A DNA stretch of 64,000 nt from Phycisphaerales bacterium (GCA_020852275.1 JADZBE010000039.1:186001-250000), one strand, 5' to 3'. Counted from the stretch's first letter, positions 17,216-26,205 are shown. Numbers and translations: made by a program. Notes: generated from the sequence alone by a model not told the origin.

Positions 17216-17361
17216 CCGCGTCCGCTCCCTCACGGTCGCGGCTCTGAAAAAAAGCAAGCACGGTCGCGGCTCTGGTAGGATCCAACCACGGTCGAGGCTC
17301 TGATAGGATGCACGTGCCGTCGCGGCCCTGGTAGGATGCAACCACGGTCGCGGCTCGGATA
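17216..17361. repeat. GGTCGCGGCTCTGA repeat cluster (copy 2)
   Basis: Five units of the form ACGGTCGCGGCTCTG, the later ones separated by ATAGGATGCA-like spacers, lie directly upstream of the DUF1549/1553 gene. This is the largest cluster of the family here. Confidence 0.8.
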
Positions 17362-17409
17362 AGATGCCACCCTGGCGAGTCACTGCACGAGAACGCCGGA
17401 TCAGGAACC

Positions 17410-19929
17410 ATGGCTGCGCCGTATCTTGCCATCAGAAACACGCCGTCGAGCGGGGTCGTCGAAGCGATCCTCTTTGGCCTGTGCATCGGCATCGCGCTGG
17501 GACCCGGTTCCTCCCTCGGGCAAAGTCCGCCGTCCGGACCGGGAACGCCTGTTGCGCTGGACATCTACCCCGCGACCCTCTCGCTCGACAGCGCCGACGA
17601 CGTGCAAGGCGTCATCATCGTTGCCGGTTTCGCGGACGGCCGCACGGTGGATGTCAGCCGCGCGGCGTCCATCACGATCGCGCCGGACACGCTAGCGGCC
17701 GTGAACATGGACGCCGCCGACCCGGCATCGCCGCCGCTGCTGAAACCGATGAGCGATGGCGAGGGTCTGTTGACCGCGGCGTTTGAGGGGCGCACCGCCG
17801 TCGCGCCGGTTCGCGTCAAGGGCGCCGGCGTCCCCCGGGCGATCAGCTTTCGCAACGACGTGCTGCCGGTTTTCATGAAAGCGGGCTGCAACACCGGCGC
17901 GTGCCACGGCAGCGCCGAGGGGAAAGAGGGCTTCCGGCTTTCGCTCTTCGGGTTCGATCCTGAAAAGGACTACGTCGCCATCACGCGCGACATGAGCGCC
18001 CGCCGGATCGACCTGGCCGATCCGGGCGCGAGCCTCCTGCTGCGCAAGCCCCTCGGCGAGGTCGAGCACGGCGGGGGACAGCGTCTGACCGCCGGCGGCG
18101 AGTTGCAGACCGCGCTGCGGAAGTGGATCGCGTCGCGTGTCCCGGACGATGCGCCGGACGTCGCGCGGCTGGTCGGGGTGGAGGTGCAGCCGCGGCGCTG
18201 CGTGCTGGTCGGGCCCGGGGCAGCGCAGCGGCTCGTCGTGCAGGCGTCCTACTCGGACGGCTCCGATCGGGATGTCACGTCGCTGGCACTCTTTGACGCG
18301 TCGGACGCGGCGACCGTTGCCGCGGGCGAGCGTGGAACGGTCACGGCGGGGATGAAGGGCGAGGCCTACGTGATGGCGCGGTTCGGCTCCTTCGCCGTGG
18401 TGACGCAGTTCATCGTGCTTGCGGCGGGCGAAGCGTTTGAGTGGCCGGAAACGCCGCCGCGGAACTTCATCGACGAGGGCGTGTTTGAGAAGCTGCGCAC
18501 GCTGCACGTGGCGCCGTCGCCGCCCGCATCGGATGAGACCTTTCTTCGGCGCGTGTACCTGGACGTTCTGGGCGTACTGCCCACGGTGGACGAGACACGC
18601 GCGTTCCTCGCCGACGCCTCCGCGGACAAGCGTTCACGGCTGATCGACGCGCTGCTGGCGCGCCCGGAGTTCGCCGATCTGTGGTCGATGAAATGGGCGG
18701 AAATGCTGCGCATCGAGTCGTCGTCGAAACGACTGAGCTTCAAGGCGATGCACCTGTACAACGAGTGGCTGCGCGGCGCGATCCGCGCCAACATGCCGAT
18801 GGACGGCCTGGTGCGCGAGCTGCTGACCGGGGTGGGGGGCAACTTCCGCAATCCGGCGGTGAATTTCTATCTCGTGGAAACCAGCCCGGCGCAGACGGCG
18901 GAAAACGTCGCGCAGGTGTTTCTCGGCGTGCGGATTCAGTGCGCGCAATGCCACAATCATCCGTTCGAGCGCTGGACGCAGGACGACTACTACTCGTTCG
19001 CCGCTTTCTTCGCGCAGATCGGACGCAAGACGACGGACGACCCGCGCGAGTCCGTGGTGTTCAACAGCGGGGGGGGGGAAGTGCAGCACCTGCGCACGGG
19101 CGCCGCGATGGCGCCGTGCGTCCTCGGCGGCACGGTCGCGGACCTGCAGGGGCGCGACCGCCGCGCGGTGCTGGCCGAGTGGCTGACCTCGCCGCAGAAT
19201 CCCTACTTCGCCGCATGTTTCGCCGACCGCGTCTGGGCGCACTTCATGGGTCGCGGGCTGATCGACCCGCCGGACGACGTGCGCGTCAGCAATCCGCCGT
19301 CGCATCCGCGACTCCGCGAGCAGCTCGCGCGGAGGTTCGTCGAGACGGGCTACGATCTGCGCGACCTCGTGCGCGTGATCTGCAACTCGTACACGTACCA
19401 GGTTTCCGCGCAGGCGCTGCCGTCCAACGAGGCCGACCGACGGAACTTCTCACATGCCGCGCCGCGCCGGCTCCCGGCGGAGGTCCTGCTTGACGCCGTG
19501 TGCGCGGTGACGCAATCGGCGGAGAAGTTCGAGGGATTGCCCTTGGGGGCGCGCGCCGTGCAGGTCGCCGACGCGCAGTCCGGAAGCTACTTTCTCTCGG
19601 CGTTCGGCCGGCCGCAGCGCCTGTCAGCGTGCACGTGCGAGCGGCGCGACGAGCCGACGCTGTCGCAGGCGCTGCACCTGATCAACGGAGCAACGCTCTC
19701 CGCGAAGATTGCGGATCCGAACGGCCGGCTGGCGCGCCTCATCAACGCCCAGACCCCTCCGGAGGCGATCATCGACGAATGGTATCTGGCGGCGCTGTGC
19801 CGAACGCCGACCGAGGAGGAGCGCACGTCGCTGCTCGCCGCGTGCCGTGAATCCGGCGACGCGCGATCGGCGCTCGAGGACATCGCTTGGGCCGTTCTGA
19901 ACTCGCGGGAATTCGTGTTTAATCACTGA
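17410..19929 (+). CDS. DUF1549 / DUF1553 protein with Ig-like domains and cytochrome motifs
   Basis: An 839-residue exported protein typical of Planctomycetota. After an N-terminal hydrophobic segment (residues ~18-36) come an Ig/BIG2-like domain (~45-140), a planctomycete cytochrome-like segment with C160-x4-C165-H166 (CNTGACHG), a second Ig-like domain (~245-350), DUF1549 (~355-560), which contains a canonical haem motif C511-A-Q-C514-H515, and DUF1553 (~600-835). It may take part in periplasmic or cell-surface redox chemistry. Such genes are usually followed by a DUF1501 gene; here none follows. A run of ten G near 19069-19078 lies in frame. Confidence 0.9.
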   Translation: MAAPYLAIRNTPSSGVVEAILFGLCIGIALGPGSSLGQSPPSGPGTPVALDIYPATLSLDSADDVQGVIIVAGFADGRTVDVSRAASITIAPDTLAAVNMDAADPASPPLLKPMSDGEGLLTAAFEGRTAVAPVRVKGAGVPRAISFRNDVLPVFMKAGCNTGACHGSAEGKEGFRLSLFGFDPEKDYVAITRDMSARRIDLADPGASLLLRKPLGEVEHGGGQRLTAGGELQTALRKWIASRVPDDAPDVARLVGVEVQPRRCVLVGPGAAQRLVVQASYSDGSDRDVTSLALFDASDAATVAAGERGTVTAGMKGEAYVMARFGSFAVVTQFIVLAAGEAFEWPETPPRNFIDEGVFEKLRTLHVAPSPPASDETFLRRVYLDVLGVLPTVDETRAFLADASADKRSRLIDALLARPEFADLWSMKWAEMLRIESSSKRLSFKAMHLYNEWLRGAIRANMPMDGLVRELLTGVGGNFRNPAVNFYLVETSPAQTAENVAQVFLGVRIQCAQCHNHPFERWTQDDYYSFAAFFAQIGRKTTDDPRESVVFNSGGGEVQHLRTGAAMAPCVLGGTVADLQGRDRRAVLAEWLTSPQNPYFAACFADRVWAHFMGRGLIDPPDDVRVSNPPSHPRLREQLARRFVETGYDLRDLVRVICNSYTYQVSAQALPSNEADRRNFSHAAPRRLPAEVLLDAVCAVTQSAEKFEGLPLGARAVQVADAQSGSYFLSAFGRPQRLSACTCERRDEPTLSQALHLINGATLSAKIADPNGRLARLINAQTPPEAIIDEWYLAALCRTPTEEERTSLLAACRESGDARSALEDIAWAVLNSREFVFNH

Positions 19930-20117
19930 GCAGGTCTGTGCAATGGGGGTGGCACGGACCTCCAGGACGTGCTTTTTTCCGGGAAACTCCCGGTCCCCAC
20001 GATGCGATTCGGAGCTGTGCAGCGGGCTGCCATGTGTCGTGGGCGCGCTTCGGGCGTCCGCGGCCGCCTGCCGCGGATGGGCCCTCGCCGGCGTGAGGAG
20101 TTCTGACGGGATCGACC

Positions 20118-21341
20118 ATGACCTGGCTTGCGGATTCCACGCTGGAGCACTTGCGGCGGGTCGCCGACTGGCCGGACCTTGAGCATCCGCGTTACACCGT
20201 GCTGGAGCGCATCGGTCGCGGCGGCATGGGCAGCGTGTATCTCGTTCACGACCACGAGCTGGATCGCCAGGCCGCCATGAAAGTGCTCAACGACGCGCCG
20301 GCATCGGAAGAGACCGCCGCGCGGATGCTGCGCGAGGCGCGGATCATCGCCCGCATGGAGCACCCCGGGATCGTCCCGGTGCATGACGTCGGGCGCTTGC
20401 GCGACGGCCGGCTGTACTACGTGATGAAGCAGGTTCGCGGGCGGCGGTTGGATGAGCTGGCGCGGGAGGAGGTGTCCCTGACGGATCGGCTCCGCATCCT
20501 GCAGCGCATGTGCGAAACGGTCGCCTTCGCGCACTCGCAAGGCGTGATCCACCGCGACCTCAAGCCCCAGAACGTCATGGTCGGAGAGTTCGGCGAAGTG
20601 CTCGTGCTGGACTGGGGCGTCGCCAAGTTGCTTTCGGATCACGGCGCGAGCGATGAAGCGGCGCGCGCGCGGCGCCCGGAGGATGCCCTCCACATGCGGC
20701 GAGCGGGCGGTGAGACGCACGAAGGTGAGGATCACCGCCCCGCCAAGCACGATCCCGCGAACGGATTTCGCACGTCCCCCGGAGCGGTCCTCGGCACCGC
20801 GGAGTACATGTCGCCTGAGCAGGCCGCGGGCAGGGTGGAGGACGTGGACGCCCGCAGCGATGTTTACGGGCTGGGCGGCGTGCTGTGCTTCCTGCTGACG
20901 GGCGAAAGCCCGGTCGCGTGGGTCGCACCGCCCGCCGGCGGACCCGCCTCCTGCGGGGACGGGTCTCCAGGTCGGCGGACGCCGGCCCCCCCGCGCCCGC
21001 GCAGGACGGACCTTCCTCGACCGCTCGACGCGATCTGCCGCAAAGCGCTCGCTCGTGATCCGGCCGCCCGATACGCTTCCGCCTCGGATCTTCTTGACGA
21101 TGTGGAGCGATTCATCAACGGGCAGCGCGTGCTGGCCCATTCCGAGACCGTCGTTGAACGCGTCGAGCGGTTCGTCTGGAAATACCGCACGGCGATCTTT
21201 CTGGTGGCGGCTTATCTGGTCATGCGCGCGGCATTCGCGGGATACGAGCTGTGGCGGTTAAAGGAACGCGCGGCGATGTTGAATGGAGGATCAGAGCCGG
21301 CGGCGGCTCAACGGTCATCGCAGGGAGACAAGCATGAGTAA
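20118..21341 (+). CDS. Membrane-anchored Ser/Thr protein kinase (Hanks type)
   Basis: A 407-residue kinase. The Gly-rich loop GRGGMG is at 33-38, the catalytic Lys at 55, HRDLKPQN with Asp147, and the metal-binding motif is D165-W-G rather than DFG. This substitution is frequent in planctomycete kinases and the Asp is kept, so the enzyme should be active. The activation segment carries a ~45-residue polar insertion before GTAEYMSPEQ. One transmembrane segment (about 358-378) near the C-terminus anchors it, with only a short stretch beyond, so there is no sensor domain outside. Its stop overlaps the start of the next gene by 8 nt. Confidence 0.92.
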   Translation: MTWLADSTLEHLRRVADWPDLEHPRYTVLERIGRGGMGSVYLVHDHELDRQAAMKVLNDAPASEETAARMLREARIIARMEHPGIVPVHDVGRLRDGRLYYVMKQVRGRRLDELAREEVSLTDRLRILQRMCETVAFAHSQGVIHRDLKPQNVMVGEFGEVLVLDWGVAKLLSDHGASDEAARARRPEDALHMRRAGGETHEGEDHRPAKHDPANGFRTSPGAVLGTAEYMSPEQAAGRVEDVDARSDVYGLGGVLCFLLTGESPVAWVAPPAGGPASCGDGSPGRRTPAPPRPRRTDLPRPLDAICRKALARDPAARYASASDLLDDVERFINGQRVLAHSETVVERVERFVWKYRTAIFLVAAYLVMRAAFAGYELWRLKERAAMLNGGSEPAAAQRSSQGDKHE

Positions 21342-21696
21342 GCCACTGTTGGGTCTGATTCTCGGAGGCGTCCTTGGAGTTCTCGACGGCCTGTCCGCCC
21401 TCGTCACCTCGCCGGACGTGCCGGACGTGCAGCAGGGCATCGTCGGAATCGTCATCGGCTCGACGGGGAAGGGGCTGGTGGCGGGTCTGTGTACCGGGTT
21501 CTTCTCAAAGAAGTTTAACTCGCTGCCGCTGGGGCTGGCGTTCGGGCTGGGGATCGGCTTCCTGCTGGCGCTGCCGATCGCCATCGTGCAAGGGAGCCAC
21601 CATCTGGAAATCCTCGTGCCTGGAAGCATGGTGGGGCTGATCGTCGGCTTCGCCACGCAGAAGTACGGCGCCGCGCTGCGGCGTCCGCCGGCGTAG
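21334..21696 (+). CDS. Small hydrophobic membrane protein
   Basis: A 120-residue protein with about three transmembrane segments and many Gly residues (LLGLILGGVLGVLDGLSAL). The ATG at 21334 overlaps the kinase stop and has AGGGAGA upstream, so translation is probably coupled. The next gene is an SRPBCC protein. Related small Gly-rich membrane proteins beside SRPBCC genes occur in other bacteria, but no function is known to me. Confidence 0.75.
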   Translation: MSKPLLGLILGGVLGVLDGLSALVTSPDVPDVQQGIVGIVIGSTGKGLVAGLCTGFFSKKFNSLPLGLAFGLGIGFLLALPIAIVQGSHHLEILVPGSMVGLIVGFATQKYGAALRRPPA

Positions 21697-21765
21697 CGGC
21701 GAAGCCTGTATCGCACATTTCCGCTTGTTTTCAAGCCTGTCTTGCGCAGAGTCTGGAGGTTTTTC

Positions 21766-22389
21766 ATGCAGCGCATAGAGACATCATCGCCGGCCATCAC
21801 CGATGCGAGCGCGAAGAAGCAAACCGGCAGGACGCTGAAGGAGTGGTTCAAGGCCATCGACGATTTTGGCGGCATGGAAAAAGGCCGCCGCGAGATGACC
21901 GGGTTCCTGCATGGCCAGGACGGCATCGACGAGTGGTGGATGACGACCTTGGCCGTGGAATACGAAAACGCCCGAGGCATCGTGGAAAAGGATGGCAAGC
22001 CCAAGGGTTACTCGCCCTGCGCGTCGAAGACCATCAACGCGCCGATGGACAAAGTGTTCGCGGCGTGGTCCTCGGCCAAGGCGGTCGAGCGCTGGTTCTC
22101 GAAGAAGGTCAGGTGGGAGTTCAAGCCCGGCGGCCGGTTTGAGAGCGCGGAGGGAGACTGCGGCGAGTTCTTGAAAGTGCGCGAGAATAAAGACCTCAAG
22201 TTGACGTGGGAGACGCCGAACCTTGCCGCAGGGACGACGGTGGAGGTCCAATTCCACGTGAAGAGCGCGGACAAGACGATGGTCTATGTGAATCACCTGC
22301 GCATTCAGAAACGCGAGGACGCCGACGTGCTCCGCGCGAGCTGGGGGGCAGCGCTGGACAAACTGAAGGCGGATCTGGAAGCGAAATAG
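21766..22389 (+). CDS. DUF4287-SRPBCC (AHSA1-like) protein
   Basis: A 207-residue protein with an N-terminal DUF4287-like helical domain (about 15-70, including TGRTLKEWFKAIDDFG and WWMTTLAVEYE) and a C-terminal SRPBCC/AHSA1 domain (about 80-205, with NAPMDKVFAAWSS and the WWGAALDKLK-like end). SRPBCC folds bind hydrophobic ligands or, as in Aha1, protein partners; the ligand is unknown. GGAGGT lies 5 nt before the ATG at 21766, which is why I rejected the earlier in-frame ATG at 21742. Confidence 0.85.
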   Translation: MQRIETSSPAITDASAKKQTGRTLKEWFKAIDDFGGMEKGRREMTGFLHGQDGIDEWWMTTLAVEYENARGIVEKDGKPKGYSPCASKTINAPMDKVFAAWSSAKAVERWFSKKVRWEFKPGGRFESAEGDCGEFLKVRENKDLKLTWETPNLAAGTTVEVQFHVKSADKTMVYVNHLRIQKREDADVLRASWGAALDKLKADLEAK

Positions 22390-22724
22390 CCGCCGGCGTG
22401 GGATTCGTCGCGGCGCGGCGCGTGGCGCCTTGAGCGGTACGGCCCCCACACCGCGTAGGGCGGGCTACGCCCGCCTCGTCCCAGGCAGGGGCTGCGGCGG
22501 GCACAGCCCGCCCTGCACTGGCTGAGCCACGCCCGCCGTCGCCTTGACGCGGTACCGGCGAAGCGACAAGTTTCGACACTTCGGACTTGTTCCCGATCGC
22601 ATGGTTGGGTTATGTTAGTAATTTCATGTTCGGGCTGGAGCTGCGCGATCGGCGCCGGCTCCTTGAAAAGTCCACCCGCTCGTTCGAGCGGAGTGGCAGT
22701 TTCTGCATTTCGAGAGGATTGACG
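22390..22724. other. Intergenic region with GC-rich hairpins
   Basis: It contains GGGCGGGCTACGCCCGCC (from about 22458) and GGCGGGCACAGCCCGCC (from about 22497), two strong hairpins of a common planctomycete repeat type. A possible promoter (TTGTTC, 18-nt spacer, TATGTT at 22587-22616) lies upstream of the DUF1579 gene. Confidence 0.5.
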
Positions 22725-23456
22725 ATGGACCGGCGTTTTGGAAGCGCGTTGCTGATGATGGTGGCGATGGTCTGGGCGATGCCTGCGCTGGCGCAGGACA
22801 AGAAGCCCGAGGAGAAGAAGCCCGCGGAAAAGAAGCCCGCGGAGAAACAGCCGCCGGAGAAGAAGCCCGATGCGGGCAAGCCCGCCGGCGGGGAAAAGGA
22901 TGCGGGCGATAAGGGCGCGGGCGGTCAGGAAGGCGGCATGGATCCGGCCATGATGGAGGCGTGGATGAAGTCCGCCACGCCGGGTCCGCATCACGACCAC
23001 CTCAAGCAGATGGTGGGTGAATGGAACGTCGCCGGCAAGTTCCGCATGGCCCCCGACCAGCCGTGGGAAGAGAGCAAGAGCACGTGTAAGGCGGAGCTTG
23101 TTCTCGGCGGGCGTTTCTTCGTCCAGCACGTCGTCGGCGAGCCGTCGCCATCGATGCCCATGCCCTTCGAGGGCATTGGTTACATGGGTTACGACAACGA
23201 CAAGCAGAAATACGTGTCCACGTGGATGGACAACTACGGCACGATGATCATGATCGGCGAGGGCACGTGCGACGGATCGGGCAAGACCATCACCTCGAGC
23301 AGCAAGTTCTTCGACCCCATGACCAAGAAGGACACATGGGCGAAGTGGATCTACAAGATCGAAGGCGCCGACAAGTTCGTGCTCCAGGGGGTCGGACCCG
23401 ATGAGGCGGGCAAGGAGTTCGTCAACATGGAGCTGACCTACACGCGCAAGAAGTAG
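22725..23456 (+). CDS. Secreted DUF1579 protein
   Basis: A 243-residue protein with a signal peptide (LMMVAMVWAMPALAQ) and a Lys/Pro/Glu repeat linker (EKKPAEKKPAEK, residues ~22-65) before the DUF1579 domain (~85-243; HHDHLKQMVGEWNV, ELVLGGRFF, GIGYMGYDNDKQKYVSTW). DUF1579 is a lipocalin-like domain of unknown ligand. The ATG at 22725 is preceded by GAGAGGA. The charged linker may keep the domain off the membrane or bind anionic polymers. Confidence 0.85.
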   Translation: MDRRFGSALLMMVAMVWAMPALAQDKKPEEKKPAEKKPAEKQPPEKKPDAGKPAGGEKDAGDKGAGGQEGGMDPAMMEAWMKSATPGPHHDHLKQMVGEWNVAGKFRMAPDQPWEESKSTCKAELVLGGRFFVQHVVGEPSPSMPMPFEGIGYMGYDNDKQKYVSTWMDNYGTMIMIGEGTCDGSGKTITSSSKFFDPMTKKDTWAKWIYKIEGADKFVLQGVGPDEAGKEFVNMELTYTRKK

Positions 23457-23758
23457 CGGCGGGGTATGCCGGCTGCGGACCTGCAATGGCCGCGGGCGTC
23501 GGTTCGCGCGGAGTGTCGGCGGTTGGCCGCTCGTCGCGCGAACAGGCGTCCGCGGCCTGTTTATCATGGCCGTCCGTGGTAAGAGCCATTCCCGGTTGGG
23601 GCACCTGCTTTCCAGCCGGTGATTCTTCCGGATGCTTTGGGGTGAGTGAGCTGGAGAATCGCTCCGGTGAACTTTCACGGCGGATTGACAGTGTCAGCCT
23701 CAGGCCGTTCAAGCGAGCAGGCCCGCCGGCCACCAGGGTGGTCCGCAGCTCATGATTA
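23457..23758. other. Intergenic region between convergent genes
   Basis: It holds the repeat at 23588-23625 and no gene. A TTGACA at 23685 has no matching -10. Confidence 0.45.
23588..23625. repeat. Dispersed repeat CCGGTTGGGGCAC...CCAGCCGG (copy 1)
   Basis: A 38-nt sequence nearly identical to 32270-32307 (CCCGGTTGGGGCACCTGCTT, then TCCAGCCGGTGATTC). The ends CCGGTTGG and CCAGCCGG are inverted and may form a hairpin. It may be related to the GGTTGGAAACC arrays near 61.4 and 62.9 kb. Confidence 0.75.
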
Positions 23759-24628
23759 CTAACTGATGTGCCCTTTCTCCACCAGGTACGCCCGCAGCGC
23801 CTCCGGCCAAGGGCGCATGGGGCGGCTGAGGGCTTCGGCGAGGCGCCTGCCCGAGAGGGCGGAGTAGGTCGGCCGGCGCACCTTGGAGGGGAACGCGTCC
23901 GACGTGACCGGCGTGCAGTCTACTTTCAACCCGCACAATTCCACTGCCTTCCTGGCGAACTCGAACCATGTGCAGGCCGGCTGGTTGGTGACATGCAGGA
24001 TGCCGGCCGGGCGCTTGTGGATCAGGTCCAGCAGCGCGAGCGCGGCGTCCATGGTGTAAGTCGGCGTCATGGGCGTGTCGTTGACAACCTTGAGGTTCTC
24101 GCCGGCTTTGGCTTTCTTCAAGATGGCTTCGATGAAATTCCCGCCCTTGCCCCGCGCGCCGGACTTGCCGAAAACGCTGGCGATGCGCGCCACCAGCGAG
24201 CCGGGCGCGGCAGACCGCGTGAGATACTCGCCGGAAAGCTTGGACACGCCGTACGCCGAAAGCGGCATGGGGGCGTCGGCCTCGTCGTAAGGCAACTGCT
24301 TGGCGCCGTCGAAGACGTAGTCCGTGCTGATGTAGACGCAGTACGCGCCGATTTCTGAGCAGACGCGGGCGACGTTCCAGGCGCCCATCGCGTTGACCTT
24401 GAAGGCCTGCTCCGGGTCATCCTCGCACTTGTCCACCTGGTGGAACGCGGCGGAGTTGATGACCGCGTCGGGCTTGCAGGCGGTCAGCGCGGCGCGGACG
24501 GATTCGAGAGACGCGATCTCGATCTGCTCATGCGTGAGCGGGACAACCTCAACGCGGCCGCTCTCACGAAAGACCTGCACCACGTCCGTGCCGAGCTGCC
24601 CCGTGGATCCTGTCACTGCGACTTTCAT
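23759..24628 (-). CDS. rfbD: dTDP-4-dehydrorhamnose reductase (RmlD-like)
   Basis: A 289-residue short-chain dehydrogenase/reductase. The NAD(P) motif GSTGQLG is at residues 7-13, followed by FHQVDKCEDDPEQAFKVNA and the STDYVFDG and YGVSK motifs with the catalytic Tyr/Lys. It should reduce dTDP-4-dehydrorhamnose to dTDP-rhamnose for surface polysaccharide. The other rml genes are not in the window, so a related nucleotide-sugar reductase activity cannot be excluded. The frame extends upstream; the ATG at 24628 has GGGAGGG about 8 nt before it and starts the Rossmann strand. Confidence 0.88.
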   Translation of the reverse strand: MKVAVTGSTGQLGTDVVQVFRESGRVEVVPLTHEQIEIASLESVRAALTACKPDAVINSAAFHQVDKCEDDPEQAFKVNAMGAWNVARVCSEIGAYCVYISTDYVFDGAKQLPYDEADAPMPLSAYGVSKLSGEYLTRSAAPGSLVARIASVFGKSGARGKGGNFIEAILKKAKAGENLKVVNDTPMTPTYTMDAALALLDLIHKRPAGILHVTNQPACTWFEFARKAVELCGLKVDCTPVTSDAFPSKVRRPTYSALSGRRLAEALSRPMRPWPEALRAYLVEKGHIS

Positions 24629-25089
24629 CGGCCATGCCCTCCCAAACGACCGCCCTGCCCACCCGAACGATGCGCGCCGGACGCCCTGACCCGCAGAGTG
24701 AGATCTTGTTTCCGCCGGGCGGATGATAGGAAAGCCCGTGCAGCGCAACAAGGCAGGGGTCAGAAGCGAGCCGGTGCCCGCGGGGCGCTCGTGCTCGAAG
24801 CGGCGGGTGGCGCGCAACGCCGATGGCCGGTTTTGATGTTCGTTGCCGCACGTGTGGTTGCGGGCGAGGGTAGGGGCTTGCAGGATGCGCTCCTTCGTGC
24901 GCGGTCCCCGCGCAGGCGGGAATCCCGCGATGTCCAGAAGCGTCCAGTACCTCGGCCTTGGCGGGGGGCGAGCGGACGAAGCACTGATTTCGAGTTCGAC
25001 CGCGGCGGGTTATGCTTGGCCGCCATGAATCGAATTCCCAAGCGGCGCGGTCGTGCGAGCCGGTGTGATCGGTTTGCGCGCGGCAAGAC
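24629..25089. other. Intergenic region with half repeat and leader frame
   Basis: Divergent promoters for rfbD and mreC should lie here. It contains an inverted half copy of the palindromic element (24904-24925) and a 22-codon frame (25025-25093). Confidence 0.5.
24904..24925. repeat. dRS3-like half element, inverted
   Basis: It reads GTCCCCGCGCAGGCGGGAAT followed by CC, the reverse orientation of the core at 3277-3296. Confidence 0.6.
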
Positions 25090-25093
25090 ATGA
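25025..25093 (+). CDS. Possible 22-residue leader peptide before mreC
   Basis: The frame starts at an ATG 14 nt after TATGCT (25011-25016), itself 17 nt after TTTCGA, and encodes a very basic peptide (MNRIPKRRGRASRCDRFARG plus two residues). Its TGA overlaps the mreC ATG as ATGA, so translation of mreC could be coupled to it. No homology is claimed; chance is possible. Confidence 0.3.
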   Translation: MNRIPKRRGRASRCDRFARGKT

Positions 25094-26022
25094 AACGCTC
25101 CCCTTCCAAACCGGGCTGGCTGCGACGCTGGACGCCTGCGCGAGTCGTTCACGTCCTTGTGGTGACAGGCCTCATTGGGCTCGTCTTGCCCGCGTCCTGG
25201 GTCGCGCGGCTGCGCGGCGTGATTCAGGCGATGCTCCCGTTTCAACGCGCTTCGCGCGCCGTCGTGGATGCCGTCGCGCCGCCGGGGGGCGACGTGCCGC
25301 AGGCCATCACGTCTGAGCAGTACCGACAATTGCTCGACGATCGAGCGCGACTGGAGCACACGGTGGCCGCTTTGCGTCTGCGAGTGGCGGAGCTGGAAAG
25401 CGACAACGCCGTCCTCCTGGCGACGCGCACCAGCGGGCTGGGCGCGGCCGGGAAACTCATCGAAGCGACCCTGCTGGCGGAAGACCCGGCGGCTTGGCGG
25501 CGATCGGTTCTTCTGGATCGCGGCACACACGGCGGCGTCGCGCCGGGGGCGGCGGTCATGTCGAAGAAGTTCGTGCTGGATCGCGGCTCACAGGCGGAGC
25601 TGGCGAATCACGAGGCCGTGCTGCTGGGCGAGGTGCTGGTCGGTGTGATCGAGCAAGCCAACACGTTCAGCTCGCGCGTCCGGCTGCTCAGCGATCCAGC
25701 TACGCAGATCGAGGTGCGCATCGGACGCGGAACAGCGGACGGGTTCGACTTGGCGTCCGGCGCCTTCTGGCTGACCGGCGCCGGAGGCGGCGAGATGGTA
25801 ATCCGCGACGTCGTCAAATCCGACGTGGACGCGGGACGGATCGCCATCGGCGACGCCGTGCTGGCGAGACCGGTGGAAACCGTGCTGCCGGCCGCGATGA
25901 CCATCGGGCAGGTTGCGCGGATTGACCCGGACGTTAAGAATCCCCTGCTGGTGATCCTGCGCATACGCGCGGGCGTCGATGTGAACACGCTGCGCCGCGT
26001 GTACGTTTACCAGTCGGATTGA
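25090..26022 (+). CDS. mreC: Rod shape-determining protein MreC
   Basis: A 310-residue protein with one N-terminal transmembrane segment (about 20-40), a coiled coil (about 75-110, YRQLLDDRARLEHTVAALRL) and an extracytoplasmic beta-barrel region with the MreC signatures SVLLDRGTHGGVAPG and RVRLLSDPATQIEVRI. MreC links MreB to peptidoglycan synthases in cell elongation. Neither mreB nor mreD is adjacent, which is unusual, so I rate the assignment as likely rather than certain. The ATG overlaps the stop of a 22-codon upstream frame. Confidence 0.8.
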   Translation: MKRSPSKPGWLRRWTPARVVHVLVVTGLIGLVLPASWVARLRGVIQAMLPFQRASRAVVDAVAPPGGDVPQAITSEQYRQLLDDRARLEHTVAALRLRVAELESDNAVLLATRTSGLGAAGKLIEATLLAEDPAAWRRSVLLDRGTHGGVAPGAAVMSKKFVLDRGSQAELANHEAVLLGEVLVGVIEQANTFSSRVRLLSDPATQIEVRIGRGTADGFDLASGAFWLTGAGGGEMVIRDVVKSDVDAGRIAIGDAVLARPVETVLPAAMTIGQVARIDPDVKNPLLVILRIRAGVDVNTLRRVYVYQSD

Positions 26023-26154
26023 TTCGGGCGAATTTCGGGAGTGCGGGCGGGATCCGCGCCTGGTGGGAATGCCGGCTTTCGGGGTGGTTCGTCGCTCCGC
26101 GACGAACGCACGCCACGGAGTGGCGAACTACCCGGATCGCTCCGCGCTCAGACC

Positions 26155-26179
26155 GGATTCCCGCCTGCACGGGAATGAC
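26155..26179. repeat. dRS3-like half element
   Basis: It reads GGATTCCCGCCTGCACGGGA followed by ATGAC, between the convergent mreC and sigma-factor genes, where its hairpin might also end transcription. Confidence 0.6.
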
Positions 26180-26205
26180 GGAATTCGCCCTTGCGACCAG
26201 GGCGG

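Larger units (their letters stand above)
16955..17409. other. Intergenic region rich in repeats
   Basis: It holds a hairpin (16972-16991), a MITE-like element (17065-17163) and a repeat cluster (17216-17361). No gene seen. Confidence 0.6.

Noticed and set aside
23685..23713. TTGACA at 23685 as a promoter
   Set aside because: No -10 at 16-18 nt and the next plus-strand gene is over 1 kb away.
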